Below are positions 1-13,018 of a DNA stretch of 64,000 bases, one piece after another. This stretch comes from Rheum nobile (taxonomy: Eukaryota > Streptophyta > Magnoliopsida > Caryophyllales > Polygonaceae). The position numbers and the translations under genes were made by a program. How positions within the stretch are numbered: the stretch's first letter is position 1; the number at the start of each line of letters is the position of its first letter. The stretch is taken from NCBI GenBank assembly GCA_027886185.1, contig WOAB01000880.1, positions 124,001 through 188,000 of the forward strand, written 5' to 3'. The notes under the pieces were generated by a model. It was not told the DNA's origin. It saw only the letters and a program-made list of their open reading frames with translations, and made no database searches.

Positions 1-908
1 AGAATATATCAACCCAGAAGCTCTAAGTATTATCCTAGAGAGCCATGACCTAGGTACCTTGATCAAACTCGATCCTATGTCTGAAAGGAAACACTGGGCA
101 CGTTTCAATAGAATATGTGTCAATATACCAATCAAAAACCTCATTAACATGAGTGTACTAATCCCTTATGAGGGTACAAAGAGTACAATGTTTGGTTTGA
201 AGATTTCCCAGAGAGGCGTGGTAATTGTGGTGACCTGAAGCACATCTTTACTACCTACCCCGGCCCCCAGGAATACTATCGCATAAAAAAACCAGCTACA
301 ATTCAGAACCCACAAAAACCCAGACCAAACACACTCCAACTCCTCAAGGAAAGAAACTGAATGGGAAACAACATCCAAGGGTAAAGGGAAAGCCTATACC
401 TCCTCATCTATGTCAAACCTGGGAATGAAACCTTACCTTGGGGAAAACGGAGGCATCACCTTAATCTACAAATCTGATGCCTCATACTCAATGATCGAGC
501 TATATCTCTAGCTCAGGCAACTCTCCAATACTTGTCAACTCCCATGAACAAGCCACTATAATCGATCAGTCCTAGTGTGCCTCTTGTGATAATCCACTCT
601 GATTCTGCTCCTGTAAACCCACAAATTCCCCCTACTGTTCCTGAAGCTATTCTCACTGAAATACATATATATGCCACAAATCCAAGAGAATGAGCCAGCT
701 CCAGGAAACTGCCCCTAATGATGAACTCATCACTGAGGATGAGCGGGACCCCTCCACCAATGTTCTCCCTATAGCTGAACAAGAGATGGAGACACCAATG
801 GTTGATCTCACTACCATTCAACAACAACTGGATGAGGACGACCGGAATCCCTGGAGGAAGAACTTACTGATCGAAGAGGAAATGCTTGAACTCCTCAAGA
901 CGTACTGA
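1..908 (+). pseudogene. LINE-A ORF1 remnant (gag-like RNA-binding protein, DUF4283 C-terminal part)
   Basis: The first frame reads ...ILESHDLGTLIKLDPMSE, matching the homologous stretch of LINE-B ORF1 (...NNLGTLIKLDSFTE). A frameshift near base 180 leads into RRGNCGDLKHIFTTYP, the position of a CX2CX4HX4C zinc knuckle in which the first and last cysteines have been lost (R and Y). The tail to base 908 is acidic (ELITEDERDP, EEEMLELL), as in the C-terminus of LINE ORF1 proteins. Such proteins coat LINE RNA for target-primed reverse transcription. This copy is broken and 5'-incomplete. Confidence 0.65.
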
Positions 909-2440
909 AGGTGAGTTTGTTGAGCTTATCCCATAAAGTAACTCACCAAACTCCTATCACTCTCTACACACCACCAACTCCATGGTGCATTTATTGGAGG
1001 AAATGGATGTGAACACCAACGAGATGTCAACCTCGGGTTCAAGCAAAAGGAAGATCAAGGGATGAGAAGAGGATATTACATCTTCAGGTATGATGATGTA
1101 ATATCCTCTAAGCCCTAAGGTGACAAACCTCATGGCAAAGAGCCCTAAGCCCTACTACAATCAATGCCACCAAGCTTTGTGTTTCCATCCACTTTAGAAT
1201 CATTCACGTACCATCCTACTAATTGGTTTTATGTTATCCTAGGTTATTTTCTTTCACTTTATGTAACTGCAACAAGGCACCTCACTACTTGTTTTGCCTG
1301 TTGTAATGCCTCGATGGCTTATCTGTCAGCAATGAAATATCAGTTCTACTATTATTACTTCTACTCTCCTACTAGCAACTATCAAAAAATAACAACCAAC
1401 ATGTTTCATTGCAAGCTAGTAAAACCATACCCTGTCACAAGCTTATGCTTAATAACTCAGTCTCACAAATCTACATATATAAAAATCCTAACATCCAATT
1501 CAGCCAATGGAAATTACATACTAAGGATCGGCGGATTAATAACTCACATCGAGAAACCTATCTTAACAATCTTACTCAGAATAAATGGTGGATTACTTGC
1601 TTCTTGAATGCTACTAAACTGGTTTACTACCTAACTATAACCCCAACTGATATGTTTATGCAGGATACTCACAAAGCAAAGGACGCTAGGCGCATGGACA
1701 AAGTCAAAAACCAACCCAGGAAATCAGATGCATATATACCCACCAACGAGAATAAGTGTATATTAATTAGTACATGATTGCCATTACTAGAGGCATATGT
1801 ATTATTTTTTCGATCGTATTTGTATCCAGCAATGCCATACCAAAAGGCAGTTTGTACTACTAAATGATAACAACAAAAATCCTACACTCTCCCATACCAA
1901 CAAACAAAATAGGACCCAGATATACCATAAAGCAAAACAACAACATGTACAGAGTCCTACCGAACGCACACCAAGACAAAAAATCCTCAATTTTTTTTAC
2001 AACCGATCAACGCATACAAAATATTCAAATTGAAAAAAGGGGAAAAAACCCTACAAAAAATATTGAGAATAAAGCTAAGGAACTAACGTATCACCAATAT
2101 TGCTCAAAAAAGCTTTATCAAAAACAAATTCCCTCCATCCAAAAAGATAACAACCGCACCAAAGCAATTGTAGACCACCATAATAAGAGGAACGGACTTC
2201 CTCAGTCGTTAACCAACATGAAACTACTGGGAGGAACAAACTAAAAATATAAACCATACAACGATATTATCACCCTAATCCGCCAAAATGGCTTGGATAA
2301 CACGATCAGAAGCAAAAATAAATTAATCCAATTAAAAAATAGTATAACAAATTGTAACTATCAAATTACTGGAACTGCTAGTGTACGTATGTCCATTAAT
2401 TAGCACAAACATAGCTAATGACCCACCCCCACATGGTTAT
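909..2440 (+). other. LINE-A inter-ORF spacer, no gene supported
   Basis: This AT-rich stretch lies between ORF1 and ORF2 of LINE-A. Several mid-sized open frames occur on both strands (for example 1164-1607 and 1864-2244) but they overlap each other, have low-complexity N/K/T-rich or Y/F-rich composition and show no recognisable motif. I read them as chance frames. Confidence 0.5.
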
Positions 2441-2449
2441 CACTTATCA

Positions 2450-5400
2450 GTGAAGATAAGCCTATGGAATGTAAGAGGTATAGGCTGGAAATATGTCTGG
2501 ACTGACATCGACGTATTTTGCAAAATTAACAACATTCAAATTATGGCACTAGTAGAGACAAAAACAGACAAAAATCCATGCGAAAAGAGATGAAAAAAGG
2601 CTGGATTTGACAATATCGTTGTTTCCCCAGCAATAGGCCTGACTGAAGGAATCATTGTACTATCGAAAGATCACCAGCTAATAAACGAAACACGCCAACT
2701 ACACACAATTGAACAATGATTCATAAGTTTCGAAATTAAGGATTTTAACAACCCCTAAGAAAGTATGATCATGTTTATGTATGCTCCCCCACAGGAAAAA
2801 GATAAACCAGATTTCTAGGCCAAATTACAAACCTATATCTCAACGATAAACAAACCTTGCATACTGATAGGAGACCTAAACGAGATCCAACACTCACAAG
2901 AAAAATTAGGAGGTAACACCCTAACCCCAAATAAATTCACTAGATTAAATCATTTCAAAAATTCATGTGACCTTCTAGATATCCCTACTATAGGTAACCC
3001 ATTTACCTGGCGAAGATCAAGAAACTCACATAACAACATTCTTGAGAAACTGGATAGAATTTTAGTAAGCGACCTCATCCTACAATGGTACCCAAACCTA
3101 CTAACGCATAACCACGCCTTTACATCCTCTGACCACTGTCTCATATCACTTGATATCTCTAACTCTATAAATAGAATTGCACAACCCTTTAAATTTGAAA
3201 TGATGTGGACTAAACAAAAGGATCTTACAAACTTAGTTAAACAAACTTGAAGAATTAACTTTCAAGGTACCCATATGTACGCTCTCACAAAAAAAAAAAC
3301 ACAACTACTTAAAACAAAAATAAAAGAGTGGAATAAGACTAGATTCGGCAACATTTTTGAACAAACTTAAGAAAGTAGAAGAAGACCTACTGACTGTACA
3401 ACAAACCTTGATCACCAACCCAAACAACGTTGACCTGGCAAAACAAAGAAACTTAACCAATAAAAAAAAATGTCTTCTTTCCTTCCAGCAAAAATATTGG
3501 GGCAGAGAGCAAAACATAAACATATCATCTCTACTGACACCAACAGTAAGTACTTCCACCGAATCGCTACGGGGAGAAGGAATGGAAAAAACATTAAACA
3601 AATAAAAACCATGGATGATACTCTCATCATTGGACAAGAGAATGTCAAAAAAGAAATACAAAAAGACTTTGAAAGAAGATTAAAAAAACATATCAACCAA
3701 TGAAAGATTACATAAATACTGAATATCATACAAACAAAAGTGACCCAGGAAAATAATGACTATCTAACTAAACCAGTAACAAATGACGAAATAAAGCAAG
3801 CACTAGAGAATATCAAAGAAGACAAATCACCAGGTCCAGACGGAATGCCATCCGGATTCTATAAAAAATATTGGGATATCATAAGCCCAGACATAATCAA
3901 AACAATAAAAAACTTCTTCCACACATGAAAACTACTCAAGCAAACTAACCATACCTTCATAACACTCATACCCAAATGTGATAATCCTAGTTCAATAAAC
4001 CACTATAGGCCAATTAGCCTATGCAACACAATCTACAAAATCATAATCCTCACGGAAAGGCTTAAAACCATAATACCCAAACTCATACACCCTCTCCAAG
4101 GAGCCTTTGCTCAACAACGAAGTATCCAAGATAATGTACTAATAGCCCACACAATATTTCACTCTTTTCGCGCCAAAAAAGGGAAAGAGGGATGTGTGGC
4201 GCTAAAACTAGATATGAAAAAAGCATATGACAGAGTTGACTGAGAGTTCTTACAACAAACACTCTAGAAATTCATAGTTTGCACTAAATTCACTAATTGG
4301 ATAAAGGAATGTACCCAAATAGTATATTTATCCATCCTGGTCAATAACGGACCTACAGAACAATTCTTCCCCAAAAGGGGTCTTCGACAAGTCGACCCCC
4401 TATCCCCCTTCCTATTTATCCTAGGAGCAGAAATCCTCTCGAGACAACTACAAAAAGCGACTTTAGACCTAACTAACCCGATAGGAATCAAAATCAATCG
4501 AGGTGGCTCAAGAATCCCCTTTCTAGCCTTTGTTGATGACATAATTATCTTCTCATCCACTAAACTAGCAATCTGTTCCAAAATAAAGCAAATCATTGAT
4601 GATTACTGTGAAGTATCAGGACAACCAGTCAACTTTCACAGATCAGCTTTCCAAGTAACCAAAAATACCAACCAGATCAACATATCACAGATCCAACAAA
4701 TCTTTAATATGGTTCCGACTTCTAGACTAGATAAGTACCTTGGATGCCCAATCATAAATGAACGAGTAACAAGCTCTACTTTCCAATCGCTTCTAGAAAA
4801 AATTGCGAACCAACTCACCAAATGGAAGGCAAATACCTTGTCACAAGAGGGTAGGAAAGTCTTAATAAAAGCAGCACTCTCGGCCCAACCAAGCTATATT
4901 ATGCAAAATTTTACACTACCAGCCAACACCCATAAAAAGCTAGACAAAATCAACCGTAAATTTTCTAGAACAAGGATAACAACCACAAGTCTCTCATTGG
5001 ATGGGATGAGATTTGCAAACCAACTTGCAAAGGAGGACTAGGAATTAGGAAGAGTGAAGACATGAACAAAGCACTCTAAATGAAACTAATCTGGAAATTA
5101 CTCGCAGAGCCTACCAACATATGGGTTAAAATTATCCAGGAAAAATGCCTTAAGAATAAAAATATACTAACATATGAAAGGGAAAAAAACTCCAATTGTT
5201 CTGGGCATTGGAGCAACCTCACCAAACTCCTACCAGATTTCAAAAAAGGCCTTCAATGGGAAATCAGAAATAGCAAAACTATTAATTTTTGGCTGGATAA
5301 CTGGCTCCCCATAGGAACACTGGCTAACTTTGCAAAAGATATAAACATTATAAATACACTAGAAACAGTAAACCCATATCTAAACCATGACAAAACCTGG

Positions 5401-6490
5401 AAAATAGAAGAACTCCAAAAACATTTTGGCCACAATATCATAACAATCATAACTAGCAAATTAATCCCTAATAATGTATTCGAAGATAGGCTTTACTGGA
5501 AACACAACCGAAATGGATGGTTTTTCACCAAGAGTGCAATCAATATGATCTATGAACATAAAGGACATACTGACTCAAACATTAATTGGATTTGGAACCT
5601 CGATATACCCTCCTAAAGTGAAACGCTTCATATGGAAGGTAAGCAAAAATGGCATACCAACCAAAGAAAAACTCTATGAAAGGCATATCCATGTTACACT
5701 AGAATGTATCATGTGCAACAACGTAACACAATGGAGAACCTTACCCACATACTATTCAAATGCCCCTATACCCAACAAACAATTAGGAACATCGACCCAC
5801 AAATACAACAACTAATAAGTAAAATGAATATAGACAACAAAAGTGCTACACAACTACTCAACGAAGTAAAAGACAAATCCAATATGAAGATAATGAAAAC
5901 ACTATCCATATGCTGGTGGAGCATATGGTACCAAAGAAACCTAAAAACCTTTGAATGCCAAACTAGGAATACAATACCTAACCTCCCAAACTTTATCCGA
6001 AAACAACAACAAGAGTGGAAAAACGCCAAACTTGAAAAAGATACTAAGGAGATAAATGAACCTATATGGCAAGTAACCAGAAGGAAGAGACATTCATTGG
6101 ACAAAACCGCCCACCAATATCTATAAACTAAACTCAGATGCTTCCAGAAATACTATAGGACCCGCTACCTTCGACTATATTATTAGGGACCATACTGGAA
6201 AACCAATTTCCATGGCCAATGGTGCCTTGGGGAATATATCCCCGGTACTAGCTGAAGTTATCTCTATGCGTCATGGCATCCGAGATGCAATTCAGCTAGA
6301 TATATCGAGATCGAAGGCGACAACCTTTGCCTAATTAATTCCCTAAATGGCAAATGGGACTGCCTGTGGGAAATTGAACTCATCATGTCTGGTATCCTTC
6401 TAGATATGCGACACTTCTCATCATGTCGCATTTCTCACATTTTCCGGGAAATTAATACCGTGGCCGACTTTATTGCAAAACTTTACCACT
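2450..6490 (+). pseudogene. LINE-A ORF2: endonuclease / reverse transcriptase / RNase H polyprotein, broken
   Basis: Visible domains in order: APE-type endonuclease (ISLWNVRGIGWK at ~2455, MALVETKTDK at ~2543, GDLNEIQ at ~2870, SSDHCLISL at ~3130); RT fingers (DKSPGPDGMPSGFYKKYW at ~3822); RT palm (LKLDMKKAYDRVD at ~4206, RGLRQVDPLSPFLFILG at ~4377); active site FVDDIIIF at ~4530, where FADD is usual; thumb (KYLGCPIIN at ~4735); zf-RVT region (KRFIWKVSKNGIPTK at ~5620); and an RNase H-like tail (LNSDASRNTIGPATF at ~6130). Together these would nick DNA, copy the RNA and remove it. At least a dozen frameshifts and stops interrupt the frame, so no product is expected. Confidence 0.85.
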
Positions 6491-6655
6491 AATCAATTTC
6501 ACCAAACTTGGCAGCCATTCCAGATCTTGACGATTTAATCCGTAAGGATGCTCTAGGTCGGACAACCTCAAGATAGAGGAGCCCCCTAATTCCTTTCCTA
6601 ATAAAAAAATAGAGTAGCCTACACACGAACAATTTGTCTTTTTTATGAATAAAAG

Positions 6656-7756
6656 TAACCAAGCTTACCTGGCAAACTGATGAGAATTTTTATTTTTCAT
6701 TTTTTTTTCATTTCCCCTACATGGACTACTGCTGGTTTGATTTGGCTTTCAAGACTATTTTTTAAAGATTTTTCCAAACTCAACGTTTTTTATGATTATA
6801 TAATTTTATAATCAATTTTTCGGTTGGCTTGTTTAGCAAGCTGCATCTTGGATGGTGGCTCAGCGTTGACTCACGCCAACAAGTACGTCGAGCTTGGTTC
6901 TTGCAAGGGCTGAGTTGGCAATTGGCGGTTGAGCCGATGGTGTTGGATATGGTTCTTGGACAGGGGGGTTTGGGCTCAAAGCTATTTATTACTGTGTGGT
7001 TCAAGCATGGTTTGAGCCGGCGAGCGACATGATCGAAAAGATCGAGCTAACAAGCATGGAATCATCGATATATAGGTAATTGATTTGAGAAAATTTCATA
7101 TCTAAATGTACAGAGAAATAATAGAAGGAGATTAATAAATGGGGGTTGATCTTGTGTTGTTGGATGGGGAATCAAAATCGAGTTTGATTTCGATTTGAAA
7201 TCTAGAAATCAAGAGATAAGGAGAATAGTGTACAAGATGTAGGGTTGTTTTTTTTTCATTTTTTATCCATATTGAGAATCTTATTTAAGCAAGATTTGGG
7301 ATAATTAGGAGCTAATTTGGTGTTGGGTGTTGGAAGTTTTTTAGTGTTGCATTTTGAGTATAGTTGAAGGATTAGACTCCTTGGTGTTGGTGGAGGATGC
7401 CCAGATGGAGTTGGTGATGGTTGATCGGTGTGTTGGGTGGGGTGTTGCCCCGGTGAGTTGGTAGCCTTGAAAGCGCATGTTGTTTGATGGTGGCCAAAGG
7501 GGTTTTCATGTTTTACTTAATTAGTAGCTATTGTTCTGTTGGAGTTGGAAATGAGAGTTTGAGTTGTGGGTGGGTGGGGATGTTCAAGATCCAAGACTAC
7601 CGTCTACAACTGGACATAAGAGCAAAAATAAATTTACCGATCTTACGAAGTCCACCACAAAAAAACAGAAATTGATCTCAATAATCCCAAATTTATCCCA
7701 TCATACCCATAAACAACATTCAAGCACTAATTTCTCAAAAAAACATTTGATTCAAT
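6656..7756. other. Intergenic, no gene seen
   Basis: Contains A/T runs and a G/T-rich stretch (about 7380-7470). Short frames on both strands around 6780-7030 mirror each other and show no motif. I see no repeat structure or element boundary beyond the left target duplication of LINE-B that follows. Confidence 0.5.
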
Positions 7757-7769
7757 TTAACAAACTATT
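7757..7769. repeat. Left target-site duplication of LINE-B (13 bp)
   Basis: TTAACAAACTATT here is repeated exactly at 17083-17095, directly after the A-rich tail (AAATAAATAAATAAA) of LINE-B. The independent copy of the same LINE family at 34.7-36.4 kb also ends just after the TTATCAAAA motif, which supports the 3' boundary and therefore this pair. Confidence 0.7.
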
Positions 7770-7778
7770 CACTAAAAC

Positions 7779-8159
7779 ATGAACTCGAGCCCAGAAATGC
7801 TCCCTTTTCAACCCCGAAACCCGAATCCGGAAATCCCTGCTTCTAGGTGGTCGTCGCCGCTGTTGCGCCCCTTTGAGCTTCTTCTCCAAACCCTAATCTA
7901 CAATCGTGACTATGATTCCCTCGAAAACTTTGCTCTCTCTAACCCTCAAACTAAGCAGACTAAGATATGTGCTTGTACCTGCTCCGATAAGATCTCTGAG
8001 GCTAGATCTGGGATCTCTTCTTCCCTTTTCCCCGTCAGAGAAATGCAAATTCATCACCTAACCACGACCTGTCACTTTCCTGATATCCCGGCGGCGTATT
8101 TCTTCACTTTCTTTTCCAGAGTTGCTTTCTTGCGGATTTCGTGGGATCCGGGCTCGTAG
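7779..8159 (+). CDS. 126-codon open frame in the LINE-B 5' region, function unknown
   Basis: An ATG nine bases inside the element opens a 126-residue frame that starts MNSSPEMLPFQPRNPNPEIP and contains LLRPFELLLQTLIYNRDYD. The first ~75 residues have balanced, protein-like composition and the DNA resembles a plant first exon (ATG after an A/C-rich leader). The last ~50 residues look non-coding. It may be a LINE 5'-UTR peptide, or a host first exon acquired at the 5' end. I do not recognise the protein. A weak alternative is that the exon is resident host DNA and the LINE starts downstream, but the target duplication argues against it. Confidence 0.3.
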   Translation: MNSSPEMLPFQPRNPNPEIPASRWSSPLLRPFELLLQTLIYNRDYDSLENFALSNPQTKQTKICACTCSDKISEARSGISSSLFPVREMQIHHLTTTCHFPDIPAAYFFTFFSRVAFLRISWDPGS

Positions 8160-8585
8160 GATCAGATCTGTGGGCGAAATGGGTATGGACTTAGTCAGAC
8201 TGACTCGCACGCCACTAGGGTGGCTCTTACCTATCTGGAGAAGCCCCTCCAAGGTTGCGTGAAGAGTGAAAGACGGAGACGTGCTACCCTTGTTGTCTTC
8301 AGATCTGTGGGGAGTGATGGGTTGTCCTTCGTCTCGTTCCGCTCAACCCTCTATCCTAGAAGGACCCTTCTTTGGAACCTCAGGTGCAGTCTTTCCTTTA
8401 CTCACCTTTGGCTTCTCCGTTGTGCTTTGTTTGCTTCGATGTGTGCTATAAATAATGATCTTGAGTGCATGAACCTGTTATCCTCTATTCTGAATCTTGC
8501 TTATCTGCTTTCTGTTTTTTCTTGCTTGTGCCCTTGTTTTTCGTGCTTTTGTGTTTGTGAGATCTTCCTTTCCTTTACCAAGTTC

Positions 8586-10114
8586 ATGGATAAAGGGAAG
8601 CGAACGATGAAGGAGACGTTATGTTCTGCTCCGGGGGAACCTAACATCTCTGAAAAAGTCCATATCCAGAACCTTGAGCCTTTGTCTGAAAAACAATCTG
8701 AGGTGACCCCTCCTCTTATGGCTAAAACCAATTCTGATCCTCCTTCCAGACCAGCCATTGATATGAATCTTTCTCTGTCAAAGTTATCTGGAGTCAGAAA
8801 AAACATTCTGAAACTGAAAGAAACTTCTTTACTTGGGTATGTTATTGGAGACCCTGTGGATTTTTCCAAAATGAAAACCAAACTCAAAAATGATTGGAGG
8901 TTTGTGAAAGGATCCTTTGAAATCATTGAAAAGCCAAATCTGTGGTTTGAAATCCGTTTTGCTAATCCGATTGACCAAAAAAAGACTTGGGATGGGAGAC
9001 CTTACCATGTGTTTGGCAAACTCTTGCTTCTAAAGCCTTGGTCTTCTAACTTTGACCTTTTTTTCTGAACCAACCTCCATTGTTGACATGTGGATCCGAA
9101 TTCCTCATTTGCTTGTGGAATACATCAGTTTTGATGTCATTAGCACAATCATTGAGATGAATAACTTGGGCACCCTTATAAAACTTGATTCTTTCACTGA
9201 AAAAAAAAACATAAAGTTAGTTATGCAAGAATGTGTATCAATGTTGATGCTAAAACAGTGGATTTCAATACCTTAATCATTCCTAATGAAGAAGGTGTTG
9301 AAAAAACTTACAAAATCTGGTATGAAAAGGCCCCGGAGGGCTGTGGAAACTGTGGTGTATTAGAGCATTCTTTTGAAAAATGCCCTCTGAGGATTGCTAA
9401 GCCACAGTCTCTTCAACTCTCCTTTCAAAAACTGAAGGTGAAGGAATCTCCTGAAAATGCCAAGAACAAGTGGAAACATGTTACCTCTAGCAAGAACAAA
9501 AGCAATAAGGTGGTTGAAAACCCTGTATCTCTGCCCTCTGAACCCCCTATCTATACTAAGGTCCCTGGCATCCCTGCTTCCCAGTTTGTGGGTGACAAGG
9601 GGATCAAAAAGGATTCTATCCCTAACTCTATTACTAAACCTACAAATGAAGGGGTGGTTGCTTTTGGTGAGGCTCCTTCTGTCTCTGATCTGCCCCAGAG
9701 TCTGATTCCCCCTTTAAGCTACCCCACCCTAATGATGAAACCACTGAGGTGTGCTTGGAGGCTCCCACAAACCATGTCCTTGTGTTGGGCAAGGATGGAA
9801 TGCATGTGCTTGATGAGAAGGAGTTGCAGAGCTTCTTGAACCAAGATGATCTTTTGGATGAATTTGTGGAGTGCTCTGAAACCCCTCAAAAGGATATGGA
9901 GGATCTGAAAACTAAAGTGAATAATCCTAGAAAATCTAAGATGCTTCTGAGCTCCAACAAACCCAAGGGTGCCTCCCCGAAGCTCCCTGGGTGTGAAGGT
10001 GCTGCAGAAATGTCCCTTCCAGTGGCCCCTGAGTCCACTAAACGCAAGGACATGAACTGTGAGGTAGCCACCGCCTCCTCTGTGCTGAAGGGTGCCAAAA
10101 AACCTAAGAAATAA
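8586..10114 (+). pseudogene. LINE-B ORF1: DUF4283 / zinc-knuckle RNA-binding protein, frameshifted
   Basis: Starts at MDKGKRTMKETLCSAPGEPN. The DUF4283-type domain covers about 8800-9230 (LLGYVIGDPVDFSKMKTKL, then WFEIRFANPIDQKKTWDGRP, then a shift into MWIRIPHLLVEYISFDVIS). A complete CX2CX4HX4C knuckle follows at ~9336-9395 (CGNCGVLEHSFEKC). The C-terminal third is Pro/Ser/Lys-rich and acidic and ends in KKPKK before TAA. Frameshifts lie near 9060, 9230 and 9740. In plant L1 elements this protein binds element RNA in the ribonucleoprotein particle. The knuckle cysteines are intact here, unlike in LINE-A. Confidence 0.8.
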
Positions 10115-10366
10115 TTATGTATCTTTACACTTTTCAAGGCTTAGGTTCCTCTGAACACAATGCAGAAAATGTGATTGCTAGGGTAAACCCCTTCTCTAGC
10201 CTTTTGACTCTTTTTTGTGGGATTAGAACCACCTTGATGAATGTTACTTATCAGCTTTCTAGATCAGCTTTTGTGAATCACTGGCCACTTGTTTGGCCTT
10301 CTGATTTAGCTTCAGCTGCTAGGATCTTTGTATTGTATGGGTATGAGTTTGTATGCTTTATGTATG
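10115..10366 (+). other. LINE-B inter-ORF spacer, left part
   Basis: Sequence between the ORF1 stop and the solo LTR. It has an open frame (MYLYTFQGLGSSEHNAENV...) with no recognisable motif. The spacer resumes after the LTR at 11915. The last five bases (10362-10366, GTATG) are the left copy of the LTR target duplication. Confidence 0.5.
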
Positions 10367-11909
10367 TGATCGGTGCTATTTTGTAGTGTTTATCTAGGGG
10401 TTATTACCTGGTTTAAGGCGCCATTTGATTGGATTTAGAGCACAATTGGAGATTATAGAGTTAGAGCGGAGAAGTGTGGTTTTGGTGGTCTGGATGAGCT
10501 AATTGGAGACATTCAGATGAATAGGATTTGGCCATCTGAGGAGACAAGGAAAATCCATGAAGAAACCACATTGAAAAGACCAAATTCGAGAATTAATTAG
10601 GGACAATTCGAGAACAAACCGCGACCAAAAGGCCGCGACCGCGGCCATCACGCGAAGCAAAATCAGCTTAATTAAATAAGCGTGATGGTGAAGCTGGAAT
10701 TTGGAGAAACAAAGGCCCGTGGAAGCTCGGCCCAATGGAGAAGAAGCCCATGAAGGCTTCGGCCCATGAAGATCCCGCGTGAGTTGATGCGGGAAGCAGT
10801 GAATCAATTCGGCCGTGATGTCACCATGACGTAGGCGACCTGATTGTTGCATGTGATGGGCCGCCGCTGACGAGATGTTTGCTAGAGTTGGGCCGTGCGG
10901 AGCAGCTGCTGGACGAGAGAGGCCGAGAATCCGGGATTAATTTCCCCCGTTTTGGATTGTTAATTTTGGTTTTTATTTTATTATTATTTTTATTATTGTT
11001 AATTTATTATTTTACACACTTTTAGAATTAGGTTAAAAACACTTTTAGTTAACCTAGTTACAACCTATCTTCGGATCACGTTAGACCTAGTTTTCTATTC
11101 AGTATTGTTTTTCCCTTTCTTAGTTTAGTTCTTTGTTTTGTTTTTGGCTAGACAATTGAAGCCTTGGTTTGAATTTGATATTGAGATTATTCATTTACTC
11201 TTTCTATGATTGTTTTAATTCTCTCTCGTGCTTAATCTCATTGATCATATATCGATTCCCCTTGATTTGTTGATTAGGACATCAAATAGATTTATAATAG
11301 TAGTTCCCTCTAGATTGACAACCTAAAGAAATTAGTATTATGCTATTGGTTCCCCTTTTCCATATAACCTGTTGAGATTGTTATTGATCATACTACTAAG
11401 GATTGGAGGATACTGGTTGAGAATCTAAATACCTTAGTTTGTATAGAGAATTAATTGCATTCAATTGTATGACTGGTTGCTACACTTGCATGTACCTATC
11501 TATTCCTGAACTTCCCGCTGCTATTGAATTAAATCGTGAAGGTTAGTAGGGATTTGTTTAATAGTTAGGGTTATCAGGACTGGTTGGACTGGTAACTGAT
11601 TCAGAACAGGGATTAGGACTTTCATGAGTATTGAGGACTAGGAGTAATCAATGATCGATCTATCAATCTAAAGTGTGGATATTTGTTTGGCTGAGCTATT
11701 TTCCCAATTTGATTTCAAGTCTTTGTTTTTATTTATTTTGTTTATTTATTTTGGTTTTAATCAGCAAACCCCTTGGTTACTTGTTGGTATACAATTACAT
11801 CATTGGAATAGTATTTGATTCTCTGTGGGATTCGACCCTTACTTACCAGACTACATTAGTTGGGTTTGTTTAGGATTATTTTGTTTAGGTGTTACGACAA
11901 CGCTTATCA
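10367..11909 (+). mobile_element. Solo LTR of an Athila-like Ty3 retrotransposon with perfect 5-bp TSD (GTATG)
   Basis: Begins TGATCGGTGCTATTTTGTAG and ends CGACAACGCTTATCA (TG...CA). It is flanked by GTATG at 10362-10366 and 11910-11914. It aligns along its length with the LTRs of the retrotransposon at 40.0-46.5 kb: the same start (TGATAAGCGCTACTTTGTAG there), a GC-rich CCGCGG cluster, an AACCTAGTT block, TTAATTGCAT, CTCTGTGGGATTCGACCC and a CA end, but with many differences, so it is an older or related family. No internal domain remains, so LTR-LTR recombination removed it. It lies inside the LINE-B spacer and is therefore younger than that insertion. Confidence 0.9.
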
Positions 11910-11914
11910 GTATG

Positions 11915-13018
11915 CTTCTCTATACTACCTTAATGAAAGTTGCCTACTTGCATTGAATCTCCTGGACTCCCTTAAGTATTGCATCGACCAGTGTTGGCTT
12001 TATCTCCCGACTGTTTGTGTGATAATTTGTCTGAATACTGTTTACCTAAAGTTGAACTTTGCTCAAACTGAACAACTTGAGATGTGGAAAGGTTATCTGG
12101 ATGGCCCTTTAACATCCGCAATTCCTGTTAAATCTTATTGGCTTGGAACTCTTCTTGTTTCTCTGAAGGTTTGCATTGTCTTTTTTAGAATTAATTTTCT
12201 GGTGAACTGTAGTTTTCTCAGCTGGGCTCACAACCAGATTGAATCTTCCTTGTTGTTGTCTTTCAACTATGTGATTTACTTTCTAACTTATGTTTTCTTG
12301 GTTGCTCTTTGTGGTGTCCAAGGAAACTCTAGTTGCATCCATTTGAAGAAAAGGAGCACAAACAAAGGAACCCCTCACCAATCCGACCAAAAATTGAACA
12401 AGCTGAACAAAAATGTTCTTAGGAACAACCCCTCTCTGAACTCTCCTTTGCATCTTTCTTTCTTGTTCCTTTCTACTTGTATATCGACCAAATAAACATA
12501 AGTGAACAAAATCTATGGATACCATCTATGGTATCCTTTGAACACCCCCTGAGAAAGGGCACCTTTCAAACTTTATTTGGTTACCTTTTTTATATGGGAT
12601 GTTTGTTTGCCCTGGTGAACATTCGAAACATCAGAAAAATAAATAACCAACCTTCAATTGTTTTTTCATGTTTGAAGACAGCCATCAAGGATAGTTATGG
12701 CATTTATTATGCTTCCCAAGATGGGCCAGAATCTAAACTAAACCAAGCCTATTGTAAGAAACAAATCTCCTCGTTGTCTGTGAGCACGAAATCAGAAAAA
12801 TTGAACCAAATCCAGCAAGGTGCAAGGGTTATCTCTAGGGGTAACTCTAATCTGAGGCTCTTTAATCATTTCAGGATATCTCCCCATACCAAGGAAGGTA
12901 GAAAACTGAAAATTGTTAACAGATGCCGTTTAGCAAAAACATAGGTGAAACAACAATTATCTGGTACCAAGACCCCTCAAAGTCTTAGGATAAGGGGCAA
13001 ACAATATACTGGTTATTT
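11915..13018 (+). other. LINE-B inter-ORF spacer, right part
   Basis: Continuation of the spacer after the solo LTR. Open frames at 11860-12495 and 12477-12944 give hydrophobic or low-complexity products without a known motif, and one runs back into the LTR, so they are not called as genes. Confidence 0.5.

Larger units (their letters stand above)
1..6655 (+). mobile_element. LINE-A: decayed L1-type non-LTR retrotransposon, 5' end outside the window
   Basis: The segment reads in order: nucleic-acid-binding ORF1 remnant, spacer, then ORF2 with endonuclease, reverse transcriptase, zinc-finger-like connector and RNase H. This is the plant L1 order. Many frameshifts and stops of all three types show it is old. 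The 3' end is placed just after the RNase H tail, at the A-rich stretch near 6600-6655; no target duplication can be tested because the 5' end lies before base 1. Its reading frames differ clearly from LINE-B at 7.8-17.1 kb, so it is a separate family in the same clade. Confidence 0.85.

Noticed and set aside
1164..2244. Frames of 122-147 codons in the LINE-A spacer
   Set aside because: Low-complexity, mutually overlapping and without motifs; spacer of a decayed LINE.
11673..12495. Membrane-protein-like frames after the solo LTR
   Set aside because: One frame spans the LTR boundary and the others are hydrophobic only because the DNA is T-rich; the region is LINE spacer.
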